A DNA stretch of 64,000 nt, taken from NCBI RefSeq assembly GCF_003312425.1, contig NZ_QNUX01000006.1:163683-227682 (forward strand), given 5' to 3'. The notes under the pieces are model-generated. The model ran no database searches, had not been told where the DNA came from, and worked only from the letters and a program-made list of their open reading frames with translations. Below, one piece after another: positions 1 to 9,185 of the stretch (the first letter of the stretch is position 1; every line of letters begins with the position of its first letter). Both the position numbers and the translations under genes were made by a program. This DNA comes from Flavobacterium psychrolimnae. GTDB lineage: Bacteria; Bacteroidota; Bacteroidia; Flavobacteriales; Flavobacteriaceae.

Positions 1-430
1 TAAGGACATCAATCCTTTTTGTGGTGTTGACAACCAACTGGGAATTGTCATAACCTTGTAATAATTGATACCTGTTTTTTCCTGGTAATCCCGCTTTCCG
101 AATTGAATCCGGAATCGCTGATTTATTAAAATACACCCGATATAAATTATTATCTCTATCCTGAATAGCCTCAACAACGCCATTTACCTGATCCATTTTT
201 TTATTTAACAGCGCATAATTTAATCTCAAATTTTCAATTTCACGCGCTTGCAAACGATCTTTTGGTGTTTCAAAATAAGGAGTATTCAATAAAACGATAA
301 AACTCAAAAAACCAAACAACGCCGATGCCAATAAAAACAAGATAATAACACCAAATTTTCTTCTTTTTCGTGTTTTTATTTTTCTATAGGCTAGATTTTC
401 GGAATCGTAATAATATTTTACTTTCGACAT
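1..430 (-). CDS. M23-type metallopeptidase, N-terminal part (cut by window start)
   Basis: The reading frame is open from the ATG at 430 to the window edge, so only about 143 residues are visible. They show a basic N-terminus (MSKVKYYYDSENLAYRKIK), one strong membrane segment at about residues 27-47, and a region of coiled-coil character rich in Leu/Asn/Lys. This is the usual start of the membrane-anchored M23 peptidases that Flavobacterium carries divergently from alaS; these enzymes cut peptidoglycan cross-links in the periplasm. The catalytic domain lies outside the window, so the family call rests on the N-terminal region and on the alaS neighbourhood. Confidence 0.7.
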   Translation of the reverse strand, partial: MSKVKYYYDSENLAYRKIKTRKRRKFGVIILFLLASALFGFLSFIVLLNTPYFETPKDRLQAREIENLRLNYALLNKKMDQVNGVVEAIQDRDNNLYRVYFNKSAIPDSIRKAGLPGKNRYQLLQGYDNSQLVVNTTKRIDVL

Positions 431-444
431 ATTTTAAAATACCC

Positions 445-452
445 TATTTTTG
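445..452 (+). promoter_or_regulatory. candidate -7 element TATTTTTG upstream of alaS
   Basis: An exact TAnnTTTG match facing alaS. No TTG is found at the usual 18-23 base distance upstream. Use of this site would give alaS a leader of about 290 bases running through the repeat at 531-676. Inference only. Confidence 0.35.
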
Positions 453-475
453 CACACTGTAAAAGGTTAGACGAA

Positions 476-483
476 CAAATTTA
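476..483 (-). promoter_or_regulatory. candidate -7 element TAAATTTG for the M23 peptidase gene
   Basis: An exact TAnnTTTG match on the minus strand, 46 bases before the ATG at 430. No clear TTG partner is seen upstream. Confidence 0.35.
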
Positions 484-530
484 AGAAATGTTTCATTTGT
501 TACACCCTTTTTTCAGTAATAAATAAAATA

Positions 531-676
531 ATGTGCCTGTTCCAGCTATTCGTTGCAAGTTCTCGTTTATACCTCTTTTTTTCTAATGAGCCAGCAGGAG
601 CTTCCTCCGGTCGCTCTGCCACCTCAAGAAAAAATAGATGTATAAATCTCGAAGCTTTTCACTTTTATCTGGGGCA
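531..676. repeat. dispersed intergenic repeat, copy 1
   Basis: Most of the 319-base gap between the M23 gene and alaS is this element. It shares its left end (CCAGCTATTCGTTGCAAG), its core GGAGCTTCCTCCGGTCGCTC followed by an AAGAAAAA run, and its right end (AGCTTTTCAC...ATCTGGGGC) with copies at 9005-9150 and 34505-34648. A short open frame (531-716) runs through it but is most likely chance. The rest of the gap shows no gene. Confidence 0.8.
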
Positions 677-749
677 AAAAATGAATAGTAAAAGATGTAG
701 TTTCAGGGATAATTAACTTTAAACCTTAAACTTTAAACTAAAATTAATA

Positions 750-3386
750 ATGAAATCACAAGACGTACGTAAACAATTTCTGGATTTTTTCGCATCAAAA
801 GGACACTTAATTGTTCCATCAGCACCTATAGTTCTTAAGGACGATCCAACATTGATGTTCAATAACTCAGGAATGGCACAGTTCAAAGAATATTTTTTGG
901 GGAACGGAACTCCAAAAAGCACCAGAATTGCCGATACGCAAAAATGTCTTCGTGTTTCAGGAAAACATAATGATTTAGAGGATGTAGGTTTTGATACTTA
1001 TCATCACACCATGTTTGAGATGTTGGGGAACTGGTCTTTTGGAGATTATTTCAAGAAAGAAGCAATCAACTGGGCTTGGGAACTTTTGACAGAAGTGTAT
1101 AAAATTCCAAAAGAAAATTTATACGTTTCCGTTTTCGAAGGAAATCGGGATGAAAACGTACCTTTCGATCAGGAAGCTTGGGATATTTGGAAGGAATTGA
1201 TTGACGAAGACCGAATCATTCTTGGAAACAAGAAAGACAACTTCTGGGAAATGGGCGACCAAGGACCTTGCGGACCATGTTCAGAAATTCATGTTGACAT
1301 TCGTTCTGCAGAAGAAAAAGCGTTAGTTTCAGGAAAGAGCTTGGTGAACAATGACCATCCGCAAGTTGTAGAAATTTGGAACAATGTATTTATGGAATTC
1401 AACCGTAAAGCCGATGGTTCTCTGGAAAAACTGCCTGCAAAACACGTTGATACCGGAATGGGATTTGAGCGTTTGTGTATGGCATTACAAGGAAAAACTT
1501 CTAATTATGATACCGATGTTTTTACGCCACTTATTGAAAAAGTAGAGCAAATTACAGGATTAAAATACACTTCAAACGAAGTTTTAAATATTAGCGAAGA
1601 ACAAAACAAAACCAATATTGCTATTCGCGTAATCGTCGATCACGTTCGTGCTGTAGCTTTTGCTATTGCCGACGGACAATTGCCATCAAACACGGGTGCT
1701 GGTTATGTAATTCGTAGAATTTTACGTCGTGCAATTCGTTACGGATTTACGTTCTTGAATACCAAAGAACCTTTCATCAATCAATTGGTTGCTGTTTTAG
1801 CGAATCAAATGGGGGAATTTTTCCCAGAAATCAAATCGCAACAACAATTGGTTACCAATGTGATTCGTGAAGAAGAAGCTTCTTTCTTGAGAACACTAGA
1901 CCAAGGATTACAATTATTAGAAAATGTAGTTGCCGAAACTAAAGGTTCAACTGTTTCTGGAACAAAAGCATTTGAATTATACGATACTTTCGGATTTCCA
2001 ATTGACTTAACAGCATTAATTCTGAGAGAAAAAGGATTCGAACTAGACGAAGCTGGTTTTAACGCAGCGATGCAAGAACAAAAAAATCGTTCCCGCGCAG
2101 CATCAGAAGTTTCTACCGAAGACTGGTCTGTATTGATTCCTGGAAATGTGGAAACATTTGTAGGTTACGATCAATCAGAAAGTAACGTGAAAATCACCCG
2201 AATCCGTAAAGTCGACAGTAAAAAAGACGGAGTTTTGTACCAAATCGTTTTAGACAATACGCCATTCTATCCGGAAGGCGGAGGACAAGTTGGAGATAAA
2301 GGAATGTTGGTTTCTGCAAATGAAACTATCGAAATCATCGACACTAAAAAAGAAAATAATCTGATTTTACATTTTACAAAACAATTACCAGAAAATGTAA
2401 ACGCTGGTTTTGTGGCTAAAGTAAATCAGGATTTGAGAAGTTTATCTTCCAGAAATCACTCGGCTACGCACTTGATGCACCAAGCCTTGAGAAGTATTTT
2501 AGGAACACATGTGGAACAAAAAGGTTCGTTAGTAAATCCAAACTATTTGCGTTTTGACTTTTCTCATTTTGCTAAAATGACGGAAACCGAATTGCAACAA
2601 GTGGAAGATTTTGTAAATGCAAGAATACAAGAGCAATTACCTCTTATTGAAAGACGAAACATTCCTTTTGCGCAAGCAGTCGAAGAAGGTGCAATGGCAC
2701 TTTTTGGAGAGAAATATGGCGATGAGGTTCGTGCAATAAAATTTGGCGAAAGCATGGAATTATGCGGTGGAATTCACGTGAAAAATACAGCTGAAATCTG
2801 GCATTTCAAAATCGTTTCTGAAGGAGCGGTTGCTGCGGGAATTCGTCGTATCGAAGCGATTACAAGTGATGCGGTAAAGGCACATTTTGCTTCGTATGAA
2901 AATACATTGAATGAAGTTAAATCAGCCTTGAAAAATCCTCAGGATATTTTGAAAGCCGTTCATTCGATGCAAGAAGAAAACGCCAAATTAGCGAAACAAA
3001 TTGAAGCTTTGGTAAAAGATAAAGTAAAAAACTTGAAAGCGAGTTTAGTTGCTGAAATTCAGGAAATAAACGGCGTGCAATTCTTAGCCAAACAAGTCGA
3101 TTTGAATCCGGAAGGAGCAAAAGATTTGGCTTACGAATTAGGGAATTTAGGGAATAACTTATTTTTAGTTTTGGCTACAGCCGACGAAGAAAAACCAATG
3201 ATAACCTGTTACGTTTCTAAAGAATTAGTTGCAGAGAAAAACCTAAATGCAGGACAAGTGGTTCGTGAATTGGGTAAATTTATCCAAGGTGGCGGTGGGG
3301 GACAACCATTTTTTGCGACAGCAGGAGGGAAGAATGTCGCAGGAATTCAGCAAGCTTTAGAAAAAGCAGTTGAGTTTGTAAAATAG
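750..3386 (+). CDS. alaS: alanine--tRNA ligase
   Basis: Charges tRNA-Ala with alanine in the cytoplasm and edits mischarged Ser/Gly. The 878-residue protein is full length. The N-terminal class II catalytic domain starts with [19 protein letters not shown] and contains the [10 protein letters not shown] segment. The editing domain carries the zinc-binding HxxxH ([10 protein letters not shown], about residues 566-575) and the CGGIH motif (about 672-676). The C-Ala region ends with the glycine-rich segment [14 protein letters not shown]. The ATG at 750 follows an A-rich spacer. A strong terminator follows at 3410, so it is probably a single-gene transcript. Confidence 0.98.
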   Translation: MKSQDVRKQFLDFFASKGHLIVPSAPIVLKDDPTLMFNNSGMAQFKEYFLGNGTPKSTRIADTQKCLRVSGKHNDLEDVGFDTYHHTMFEMLGNWSFGDYFKKEAINWAWELLTEVYKIPKENLYVSVFEGNRDENVPFDQEAWDIWKELIDEDRIILGNKKDNFWEMGDQGPCGPCSEIHVDIRSAEEKALVSGKSLVNNDHPQVVEIWNNVFMEFNRKADGSLEKLPAKHVDTGMGFERLCMALQGKTSNYDTDVFTPLIEKVEQITGLKYTSNEVLNISEEQNKTNIAIRVIVDHVRAVAFAIADGQLPSNTGAGYVIRRILRRAIRYGFTFLNTKEPFINQLVAVLANQMGEFFPEIKSQQQLVTNVIREEEASFLRTLDQGLQLLENVVAETKGSTVSGTKAFELYDTFGFPIDLTALILREKGFELDEAGFNAAMQEQKNRSRAASEVSTEDWSVLIPGNVETFVGYDQSESNVKITRIRKVDSKKDGVLYQIVLDNTPFYPEGGGQVGDKGMLVSANETIEIIDTKKENNLILHFTKQLPENVNAGFVAKVNQDLRSLSSRNHSATHLMHQALRSILGTHVEQKGSLVNPNYLRFDFSHFAKMTETELQQVEDFVNARIQEQLPLIERRNIPFAQAVEEGAMALFGEKYGDEVRAIKFGESMELCGGIHVKNTAEIWHFKIVSEGAVAAGIRRIEAITSDAVKAHFASYENTLNEVKSALKNPQDILKAVHSMQEENAKLAKQIEALVKDKVKNLKASLVAEIQEINGVQFLAKQVDLNPEGAKDLAYELGNLGNNLFLVLATADEEKPMITCYVSKELVAEKNLNAGQVVRELGKFIQGGGGGQPFFATAGGKNVAGIQQALEKAVEFVK

Positions 3387-3409
3387 AACAAATTTATTTT
3401 TAGTAATAG

Positions 3410-3448
3410 AAACCCTTTTAGGACATAAGTTCAAAAGGGTTTTTTTTT
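3410..3448 (+). terminator. intrinsic terminator of alaS
   Basis: Arms AACCCTTTT and AAAAGGGTT enclose a loop and are followed by eight T residues. Confidence 0.85.
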
Positions 3449-3564
3449 GCCAAAAACCTTGTCTTTGTATGTTTATCTTGCATTGAAATTCGCTTCAAAA
3501 GGAGTAGTTCAACCGAAATATAAGGATTATAACGATGAATTTTTTAGTAAAAATTCTATTTGGC

Positions 3565-3572
3565 TAAGTTTG
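3565..3572 (+). promoter_or_regulatory. candidate -7 element TAAGTTTG for the lipoprotein at 3618
   Basis: An exact TAnnTTTG match 46 bases before the ATG. No good TTG partner is visible. Confidence 0.4.
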
Positions 3573-3617
3573 CAGACTTTTGTACCAAAATTAAATGGTA
3601 GAAGCGATTGATTTATT

Positions 3618-4397
3618 ATGAAAAATAAAATAGTTCTACTTTTATTCTTTTCGTTTTTTGTGTTTACACTTACCTCGTGTACAAATGATACAGACGAGAG
3701 TTTCAAATTAATTACAAAAGTTGTGGAAACAACCAATAAAGGCACTTCACAAACTTATTTATATGCGTATAATGGGAATCAGATAGTGAGTATTGATGGA
3801 ATTCAAGACCGCATGGATTTTACATACACTGATGGTTTGATTTCTAAAATGGTAATGCTAAATAAAACAAATCAGCTTCGTGAAACTACTGAATACAGTT
3901 ATCTTAAAGGTAAATTAGTGAGAGTTCTTTCTTTAGGGAATTATAAAATAAACTATATTCATAATTCAGACAAAATAGTTTCTTACGAGAGATTCACATT
4001 AGGTTCAGGCAATGAGGAAATTAGAGAATATCACGGAATATTATACTTCGATAATGAAAATTTGATTAAAGAGGAGAGAACCTACGACAATATGCCTGTT
4101 GGTGTTGACTCAAAATACAGCATTAGTTTTGATTATGACGCTAAGAAAAATCCATTATTTAACATTTTGGGATTCAAAGAATTATTAAATCAAAACGATA
4201 AAGTTTCAATAAATAATACTTTAATCAGTACTGTAATTACAAGTGTTTCCAAAGACGACCAAATAACATCATCGGCTTATTTATACAAAAACTCATTTAC
4301 GTACGATTTAGATAATTACCCAACTGAGCGGGTTTCTGAAAATACTGTTGCTACTAATGGAAATGTTGGTTATTTAAAAACAGAGTATTTCTATTAG
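3618..4397 (+). CDS. lipoprotein of unknown function, paralogue of the next gene
   Basis: 259 residues. It has a signal peptide with a lipobox (FTLTSC, Cys at about residue 21), so the mature protein is predicted to be lipid-anchored. After the anchor come repeated short beta-strand phrases such as YLYAYNGNQIVSIDG and FTYTDGLISKM, which resemble the YD-type strands of beta-rich surface proteins. The downstream protein at 4533 has the same plan (VYNGNKIV, YTYSGNLITSIKV, a shared KxxPxxDxLG-like segment and a C-terminal YPxE phrase), so the pair looks like an old tandem duplication. Family unknown. A terminator follows, so the two genes may be transcribed separately. Confidence 0.75.
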   Translation: MKNKIVLLLFFSFFVFTLTSCTNDTDESFKLITKVVETTNKGTSQTYLYAYNGNQIVSIDGIQDRMDFTYTDGLISKMVMLNKTNQLRETTEYSYLKGKLVRVLSLGNYKINYIHNSDKIVSYERFTLGSGNEEIREYHGILYFDNENLIKEERTYDNMPVGVDSKYSISFDYDAKKNPLFNILGFKELLNQNDKVSINNTLISTVITSVSKDDQITSSAYLYKNSFTYDLDNYPTERVSENTVATNGNVGYLKTEYFY

Positions 4398-4436
4398 GGT
4401 AACAAATGTTTACTTATAAAACAAGATGTAAATCAA

Positions 4437-4475
4437 AACTCAAATATCTTAGGAACGGGATATTTGAGTTTTTTT
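4437..4475 (+). terminator. intrinsic terminator between the paralogous lipoproteins
   Basis: Arms AACTCAAATATC and GATATTTGAGTT followed by a T run. Confidence 0.8.
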
Positions 4476-4532
4476 ATGCAATTAATAGTGTTAAATTGTT
4501 TTTTTATCCATTAATTTATTAAAAATTATAAC

Positions 4533-5390
4533 ATGAAAAAAATAAATTTAATCTTAGGGGTTTTGATGTTAGTTTTATCATCTTGTTCAAGCGATAGTGG
4601 TGAAACTGATACACCTGCAACTGCATCAACTATACTCGTTAAGAAAATTGTTGAATTAGATAAGGATGGAAAAGAAATCAGCACGACTGATTTTGTTTAT
4701 AATGGAAATAAAATTGTTAGTGAAGTTACTGCAAAAAAAGATTTTTCGGTAGTTGGAAATATAGGTTTTTTGTATCAATACAAAACCGAATACACCTACA
4801 GTGGTAATTTAATTACAAGTATAAAAGTAAAAAACATTTTTGGTAATCAAGATAAGCTCGTTCTTAAAACAGATTTTTTGTACAACAGTAGCGAAGAATT
4901 AATTTCTTCTACCAGAGAACAATATTTTGATACGTTTAAAGGTATTTTGAGATTGGTTTATAATAAATTAGATGCTAATACGGTTAGTTGTAAAATGTAT
5001 TCCAGTGATTCTAGAGATAATATAGAAACTCAAATATGGGAAGGTAAATTTTCTTTTGATACAAATAAAAATCTTGTTAAGTCAGAGTCTTTGGATGCTA
5101 GTTTTCTTTTTGGCAGTTTTGAATATGATACGAAATCTAACCCCAAGAAAGATGTTTTAGGTTTAAATAAAATTATGTTTCAAGAGATTGCTCCTCTTTA
5201 TAATGCTTCCACATTACGATACCATTTGAATAGATTTAATAACATTTTGAAATCTAATATTTCAGGCTCTTTTCCTAGATACAATCAATATACTTATAGT
5301 GCTAATGGATATCCAAGTGAGATGAAAGAGTTTTATATTTATAATGGAAACAATATCCATGATGTAACTTTTCAATACTTTTACGAATAA
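4533..5390 (+). CDS. lipoprotein of unknown function, paralogue of the previous gene
   Basis: 285 residues with a clear lipoprotein signal (MKKINLILGVLMLVLSSC, Cys at about 18), then a short Ser/Thr/Asp-rich linker and a beta-rich body. It shares phrases with the 3618 gene: VYNGNKIVSEV against AYNGNQIVSIDG, and a late Asn-Pro-containing segment (SNPKKDVLGLNKI against KNPLFNILGFKEL). The mature protein is probably exposed on the outer membrane or in the periplasm. No enzymatic motif is seen. It is followed by its own terminator. Confidence 0.75.
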   Translation: MKKINLILGVLMLVLSSCSSDSGETDTPATASTILVKKIVELDKDGKEISTTDFVYNGNKIVSEVTAKKDFSVVGNIGFLYQYKTEYTYSGNLITSIKVKNIFGNQDKLVLKTDFLYNSSEELISSTREQYFDTFKGILRLVYNKLDANTVSCKMYSSDSRDNIETQIWEGKFSFDTNKNLVKSESLDASFLFGSFEYDTKSNPKKDVLGLNKIMFQEIAPLYNASTLRYHLNRFNNILKSNISGSFPRYNQYTYSANGYPSEMKEFYIYNGNNIHDVTFQYFYE

Positions 5391-5414
5391 ACATTTAAGA
5401 TTACAGGTTTATTT

Positions 5415-5453
5415 AACCCTTTCAGTGTTTTAAACTCTGAAAGGGTTTTTTTA
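5415..5453 (+). terminator. intrinsic terminator
   Basis: Arms AACCCTTTCAG and CTGAAAGGGTT followed by a T run. It resembles the alaS terminator in sequence. Confidence 0.85.
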
Positions 5454-5525
5454 TTCCAATGAAAAAAGAACTAAACCTCATTTAATTCGCTAAAATTATT
5501 CAAATTTGCAGCAAATAAAATAGTA

Positions 5526-6482
5526 ATGCAATTCAGAACCCAAATCCCCATTCCTAAAAGTAATTATCCAATAGATTATAGTTCAAAGATTATGTCTTTA
5601 GGTTCTTGTTTTGCGGTAAATATGGCGGAGAAACTGGACTATTTAAAATTTCAAAATAGCTGTAATCCAGTTGGTATTTTATTTCATCCGTTGGCGATTG
5701 AAAAACTAATAGATTTTGCTGTTTCCGAAAAGCAATTTACAGAAAACGACATTTTTTTTCACAATGAACGTTGGCATTGTTTTGATGTACATTCGGATTT
5801 AAGTAATTCAAATAAAGAAGAATTGTTGGCATCTTTAAATGACCTAATCAAATCAACTAACCAACAAATAACCGAATCAACACATTTTATCATCACTTAT
5901 GGAACCTCGTGGGTATATCGAAATATAGAAAGTGATTCTATTGTGGCGAATTGTCATAAAGTGTTACAAAAGCAGTTCAAGAAAGAATTACTTTCTGTCG
6001 AAGAAGTAAAAAAAAGTATTGCAAACACAATCAAATTAATTCATGCTGTAAATCCTAATTGCACTATTATTTTCACGGTTTCACCGGTGCGTCACATCAA
6101 AGACGGTTTTGTCGAAAATCAATGGAGCAAGGCCAACTTGATTTCAGCTATTCACAGTGTTATGAATACTGAACACTGCAAACTGAACACTGAATACTTT
6201 CCTAGCTACGAAATCATGATGGATGAACTTCGGGATTACCGTTTTTATGCCGAAGATATGTTGCATCCCAATCAAGTGGCAATCGATTATATTTGGAAAC
6301 GTTTCAAAGAAACTACCATTTCAGAAACTGCTTTTACTGTGATGGATGAAATAGAGACTGTCCAAAAAAGCCTTTCTCACAAACCTTTTAACCCAAATTC
6401 TGAAAGTCATTTGAAGTTTAAGTCCAAAGTCAGAGAAAAAATCACTAAATTGGAAAATCAATATTCATTTATGAAATTTTAA
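5526..6482 (+). CDS. GSCFA domain-containing protein
   Basis: 318 residues. The family's name motif GSCFA is present at about residues 26-30 (MSLGSCFAVNMAEKL). Further family-like features are the NPVGILFHP segment, the FIITYGTSWVY block, a TVSPVRH block, and a closing DMLHPN motif, which fits an SGNH-hydrolase-like fold. The family is widespread in Bacteroidota and its substrate is not established. The next gene begins two bases after the stop, so the two are co-transcribed. A near-match -7 element (CAAATTTG, 5501-5508) lies just upstream. Confidence 0.9.
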   Translation: MQFRTQIPIPKSNYPIDYSSKIMSLGSCFAVNMAEKLDYLKFQNSCNPVGILFHPLAIEKLIDFAVSEKQFTENDIFFHNERWHCFDVHSDLSNSNKEELLASLNDLIKSTNQQITESTHFIITYGTSWVYRNIESDSIVANCHKVLQKQFKKELLSVEEVKKSIANTIKLIHAVNPNCTIIFTVSPVRHIKDGFVENQWSKANLISAIHSVMNTEHCKLNTEYFPSYEIMMDELRDYRFYAEDMLHPNQVAIDYIWKRFKETTISETAFTVMDEIETVQKSLSHKPFNPNSESHLKFKSKVREKITKLENQYSFMKF

Positions 6483-6484
6483 TT

Positions 6485-7105
6485 ATGCTTAAAAGAATAC
6501 TTATTGGAATAGCAGTTATTGCCGGAATATTTTTATTGTTCAAATACTGCGATTTTAAGAAAAACGATGATGAAGATATCACGTACAACACGAATCTTAT
6601 TCAGCAACAAATCCTAAACGTAGGGAAATTGGTAGTTACTGAAGGTCATTTTTCGGAAGTCATCACCTATAAAAATCAACAAAAATACTTGATGGACATG
6701 CTTTCTTTCGAGAAAAAAGCTTTGGTTGTTGTCAATGCCGATGTAACTGTTGCGTATGATTTGCACAAAATGAAATACGATATCGATGAAAAAAATAAAA
6801 TCATCACGATTGTTAGTATTCCAAAAGAAGAAATAAAAATCAGCCCTGATATTCAATTTTATGATGTCGAACAAAGTAAACTGAATCCGTTTACTGGCGA
6901 TGATTATAATAAAATCAACAAATCGGTAAAAGCAAATCTGGCTAAGAAAATAGAAAAATCGTCCTTAAAAACAAATGCTCAAAACCGACTGATCAGCGAG
7001 TTGTCTAAACTATTAATCACAACGAGTCAGTTGGGTTGGACTTTAAAATACGAAGGAAAAGTTATCGAAACCGAGAAAGATTTCGGAAAGCAAATAAAAT
7101 TATAA
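6485..7105 (+). CDS. DUF4230 domain-containing membrane protein
   Basis: 206 residues. One N-terminal membrane segment (about residues 4-21) is followed by a soluble domain with the DUF4230 pattern: VGKLVVTEGHFSEVITY early on, an alternating VVVNADVTVAYDL strand region, then basic helices and a closing LGWTLKYEG strand. Function is unknown. It starts two bases after the GSCFA stop codon, so the two form a tight operon. Transcription probably ends at the large inverted repeat at 7114-7196. Confidence 0.85.
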   Translation: MLKRILIGIAVIAGIFLLFKYCDFKKNDDEDITYNTNLIQQQILNVGKLVVTEGHFSEVITYKNQQKYLMDMLSFEKKALVVVNADVTVAYDLHKMKYDIDEKNKIITIVSIPKEEIKISPDIQFYDVEQSKLNPFTGDDYNKINKSVKANLAKKIEKSSLKTNAQNRLISELSKLLITTSQLGWTLKYEGKVIETEKDFGKQIKL

Positions 7106-7113
7106 AGACTTCT

Positions 7114-7196
7114 TTGTCAGGTTGAGCGCAGTCGAAACCATCTTTAGGGGTCTTTATTTATAGACCTAATAATCTCGACTGCGCTCGATTTGACAA
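7114..7196. repeat. large inverted repeat between convergent genes, probable bidirectional terminator
   Basis: Outer arms TTGTCAGGTTGAGCGCAGTC and GACTGCGCTCGATTTGACAA pair with few mismatches. An inner pair GGTCT/AGACC (7149-7153 and 7162-7166) extends the structure. Sequences of this type (GAGCGCAGTCGA) recur between convergent genes in many Flavobacteriia genomes. Here it separates the DUF4230 gene (plus) from the hydroxylase gene (minus). Confidence 0.75.
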
Positions 7197-7205
7197 AAAT
7201 AAGAT

Positions 7206-8963
7206 TTAAGCTTTCTCTTTATCAAAAATCAAGTCTAAACCACCAGCAATCAAATGCGTTACTTCGGGTCTTTTTACTTTCAATTGATCCAGATAAACCA
7301 TTATTTCCTGCAATAATTGAGGTTCGTTTCGATCTTTTAAAAGCTCAGTAATTTCAACAGCCAACAGCCAGTCGTTTGGATGATTGGTTCGTAATTTATC
7401 AAAAATTGGAGCTAAGTAAGTTTCGGTATCCTTTGTTTCTCTTATGTTCCGAATTGTTTGGTATAAAACCTCTAAATCATCACGTTCTGCAGTATGTTTC
7501 GCCTTAATGGTTTTGCTTGTTGGTACATGCGAAATCAAATCAAAACTATTCACATCAGCAGGACCAGAAAAAGCAGAAATCACTTTTTTACCTACAGCCA
7601 TATCATAAATTCCCCATTCTGGTTGAAACAAGATCTTTTCTCCGTGCGTTACAGTACAATTTTTAAAGCGAATCAGAATAATTTCTCCCTGTAAGTTTCT
7701 GGAACCTGTTATGATTTCACCTTCTACAGTAATACCACCTTCAAATTCTAGTTTTACCGTTTTAGATTCCAGAATATCATAGGCATTCAAGTCTTTTGGA
7801 CTCATGTCCTCAATTGCCAGATTGATGCCTTCCAGTTTTCCTATTGGACTTCCAAAACCCTCGGGATGTGTCAAAGTTCCATGACCTACTAGTTCTTTTT
7901 CTCTGTAAGCTAAAGCCGTTTTTCCGGAGGTTTGTATGTAAATTGGCTTTCCTTCATGTTCAATTACGGAACTGAAAACACCCGAAATTTGTATACCAGT
8001 ACTCAATTCAATTGTTCCAAGCGCATTCGAATCAATTAATTTTTCTATTCCCGATAAACCGCCTGTTCTAAGTGCCATTTTGTTCGCAAACTCTTCTAAA
8101 ACTAAGCTTAAATAAGCAAAATCGGGAGTTACGTAAAGTTGTGGTTGCAGTTTTGTAATGTCAAAACTTTGGTTGGCTGCCGATATATCATAAGGGATTT
8201 TTTTTACCTCATTGGTCATGCAATGTGCACTTTCGCCAATTGATGACAACAAACCGGCGCCGTATATTTTTGGATTTTCTACTGTGCCAATCAATCCGTA
8301 CTCGACAGTCCACCAATGCAGGTTTCTGATTTGCGCCATTTCAGATAATTCGCCCATGTTATTTTGCAAATCCTCCACCGCTTTTTCAGCAGCATCAATA
8401 GTTGCTTGGGGAGTATCTTCAGCTTCTTTCACGATTGAAAGCAATCGGATGGCTTCGTACATTTGGTAATCCTTATCCGAAGAAATCGCTTTACAGCCTA
8501 TTTCTCCAAAACGTCGCAAATATTCTGCGTATTCCGGATTGGCAATAATGGGAGCGTGACCGGCACCTTCGTGAATAATGTCCGGTGCAGGCGTATATTC
8601 AATATGTTCGAGCTGGCGAATGTCAGAAGCAATTACAAGCACATTATAGGCCTGAAATTCCATAAAAGCATTCGGTGGAATAAATCCGTCCACTGCAACT
8701 GCAGCCCAGCCTATTTCAGTCAAAATACGGTTCATACCGTACATACTCGGGATATTGTCAATCTCTATTCCGGTTTTTTTCAACCCTTGGAGGTAGGAAC
8801 TATGTGCTACTTTTGATAAATAATCTACATTTTTGCGCATCACATAACGCCAAACCGCTTGGTTTATGGGCGTGTAATCACTATAATCCTGAGGCTTAAT
8901 GAATTGTTTTAAGTGCTTTGGCAATCGGTCTAATAACGGATTGCTTTCTATAGTTGAGTTCAT
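7206..8963 (-). CDS. biopterin-dependent aromatic amino acid hydroxylase
   Basis: 585 residues. The N-terminal half matches the iron- and pterin-dependent aromatic amino acid hydroxylases, which turn phenylalanine (or a related amino acid) into its hydroxylated form. The metal-binding motif PAPDIIHEGAGH gives His131 and His136, and the third ligand is probably Glu221 in WWTVEYGL. Bacterial phenylalanine hydroxylases are often under 300 residues; this one carries about 270 extra C-terminal residues with no recognised domain, as is usual for the flavobacterial form. The exact substrate (Phe rather than Trp or Tyr) cannot be fixed from sequence alone. A TACTTTTG promoter element lies just upstream. 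Confidence 0.9.
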   Translation of the reverse strand: MNSTIESNPLLDRLPKHLKQFIKPQDYSDYTPINQAVWRYVMRKNVDYLSKVAHSSYLQGLKKTGIEIDNIPSMYGMNRILTEIGWAAVAVDGFIPPNAFMEFQAYNVLVIASDIRQLEHIEYTPAPDIIHEGAGHAPIIANPEYAEYLRRFGEIGCKAISSDKDYQMYEAIRLLSIVKEAEDTPQATIDAAEKAVEDLQNNMGELSEMAQIRNLHWWTVEYGLIGTVENPKIYGAGLLSSIGESAHCMTNEVKKIPYDISAANQSFDITKLQPQLYVTPDFAYLSLVLEEFANKMALRTGGLSGIEKLIDSNALGTIELSTGIQISGVFSSVIEHEGKPIYIQTSGKTALAYREKELVGHGTLTHPEGFGSPIGKLEGINLAIEDMSPKDLNAYDILESKTVKLEFEGGITVEGEIITGSRNLQGEIILIRFKNCTVTHGEKILFQPEWGIYDMAVGKKVISAFSGPADVNSFDLISHVPTSKTIKAKHTAERDDLEVLYQTIRNIRETKDTETYLAPIFDKLRTNHPNDWLLAVEITELLKDRNEPQLLQEIMVYLDQLKVKRPEVTHLIAGGLDLIFDKEKA

Positions 8964-8987
8964 ATCGAAAACGTTGTAGTTCTACTG

Positions 8988-8995
8988 CAAAAGTA
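8988..8995 (-). promoter_or_regulatory. -7 promoter element TACTTTTG of the hydroxylase gene
   Basis: An exact TAnnTTTG match on the minus strand, 25 bases before the ATG at 8963. The TTG element is not obvious. Confidence 0.5.
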
Positions 8996-9004
8996 CGAAT
9001 TTCA

Positions 9005-9150
9005 GGAGCTATTTCCCGCTTTTCATTGCAAGTTTTTGTAAACCTGTTTGTTTTTCTAGTGTTCCAGTAGGAGCTTCCTCCGGTCGCTCTGCAGCAACAA
9101 GAAAAACCAAAACGGCTTTCGCAAAAAGCTTTTCATTGCAATCGGGGCTA
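9005..9150. repeat. dispersed intergenic repeat, copy 2
   Basis: Left end GGAGCTATTTCCCGCTTTTC, core GGAGCTTCCTCCGGTCGCTC, right end ending ATCGGGGCTA. CTTTTCATTGCAA occurs in both end segments. It lies between the hydroxylase promoter and the stop codon of the esterase-like gene. It is the best-preserved of the long copies. Confidence 0.85.
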
Positions 9151-9185
9151 GGGGAGTTGGGGTTGAAAGATGTTCTTTGGATTTA

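Noticed and set aside
531..716. 61-residue open frame before alaS
   Set aside because: It runs through a dispersed repeat whose other copies do not keep the frame, and it has no domain or start context.
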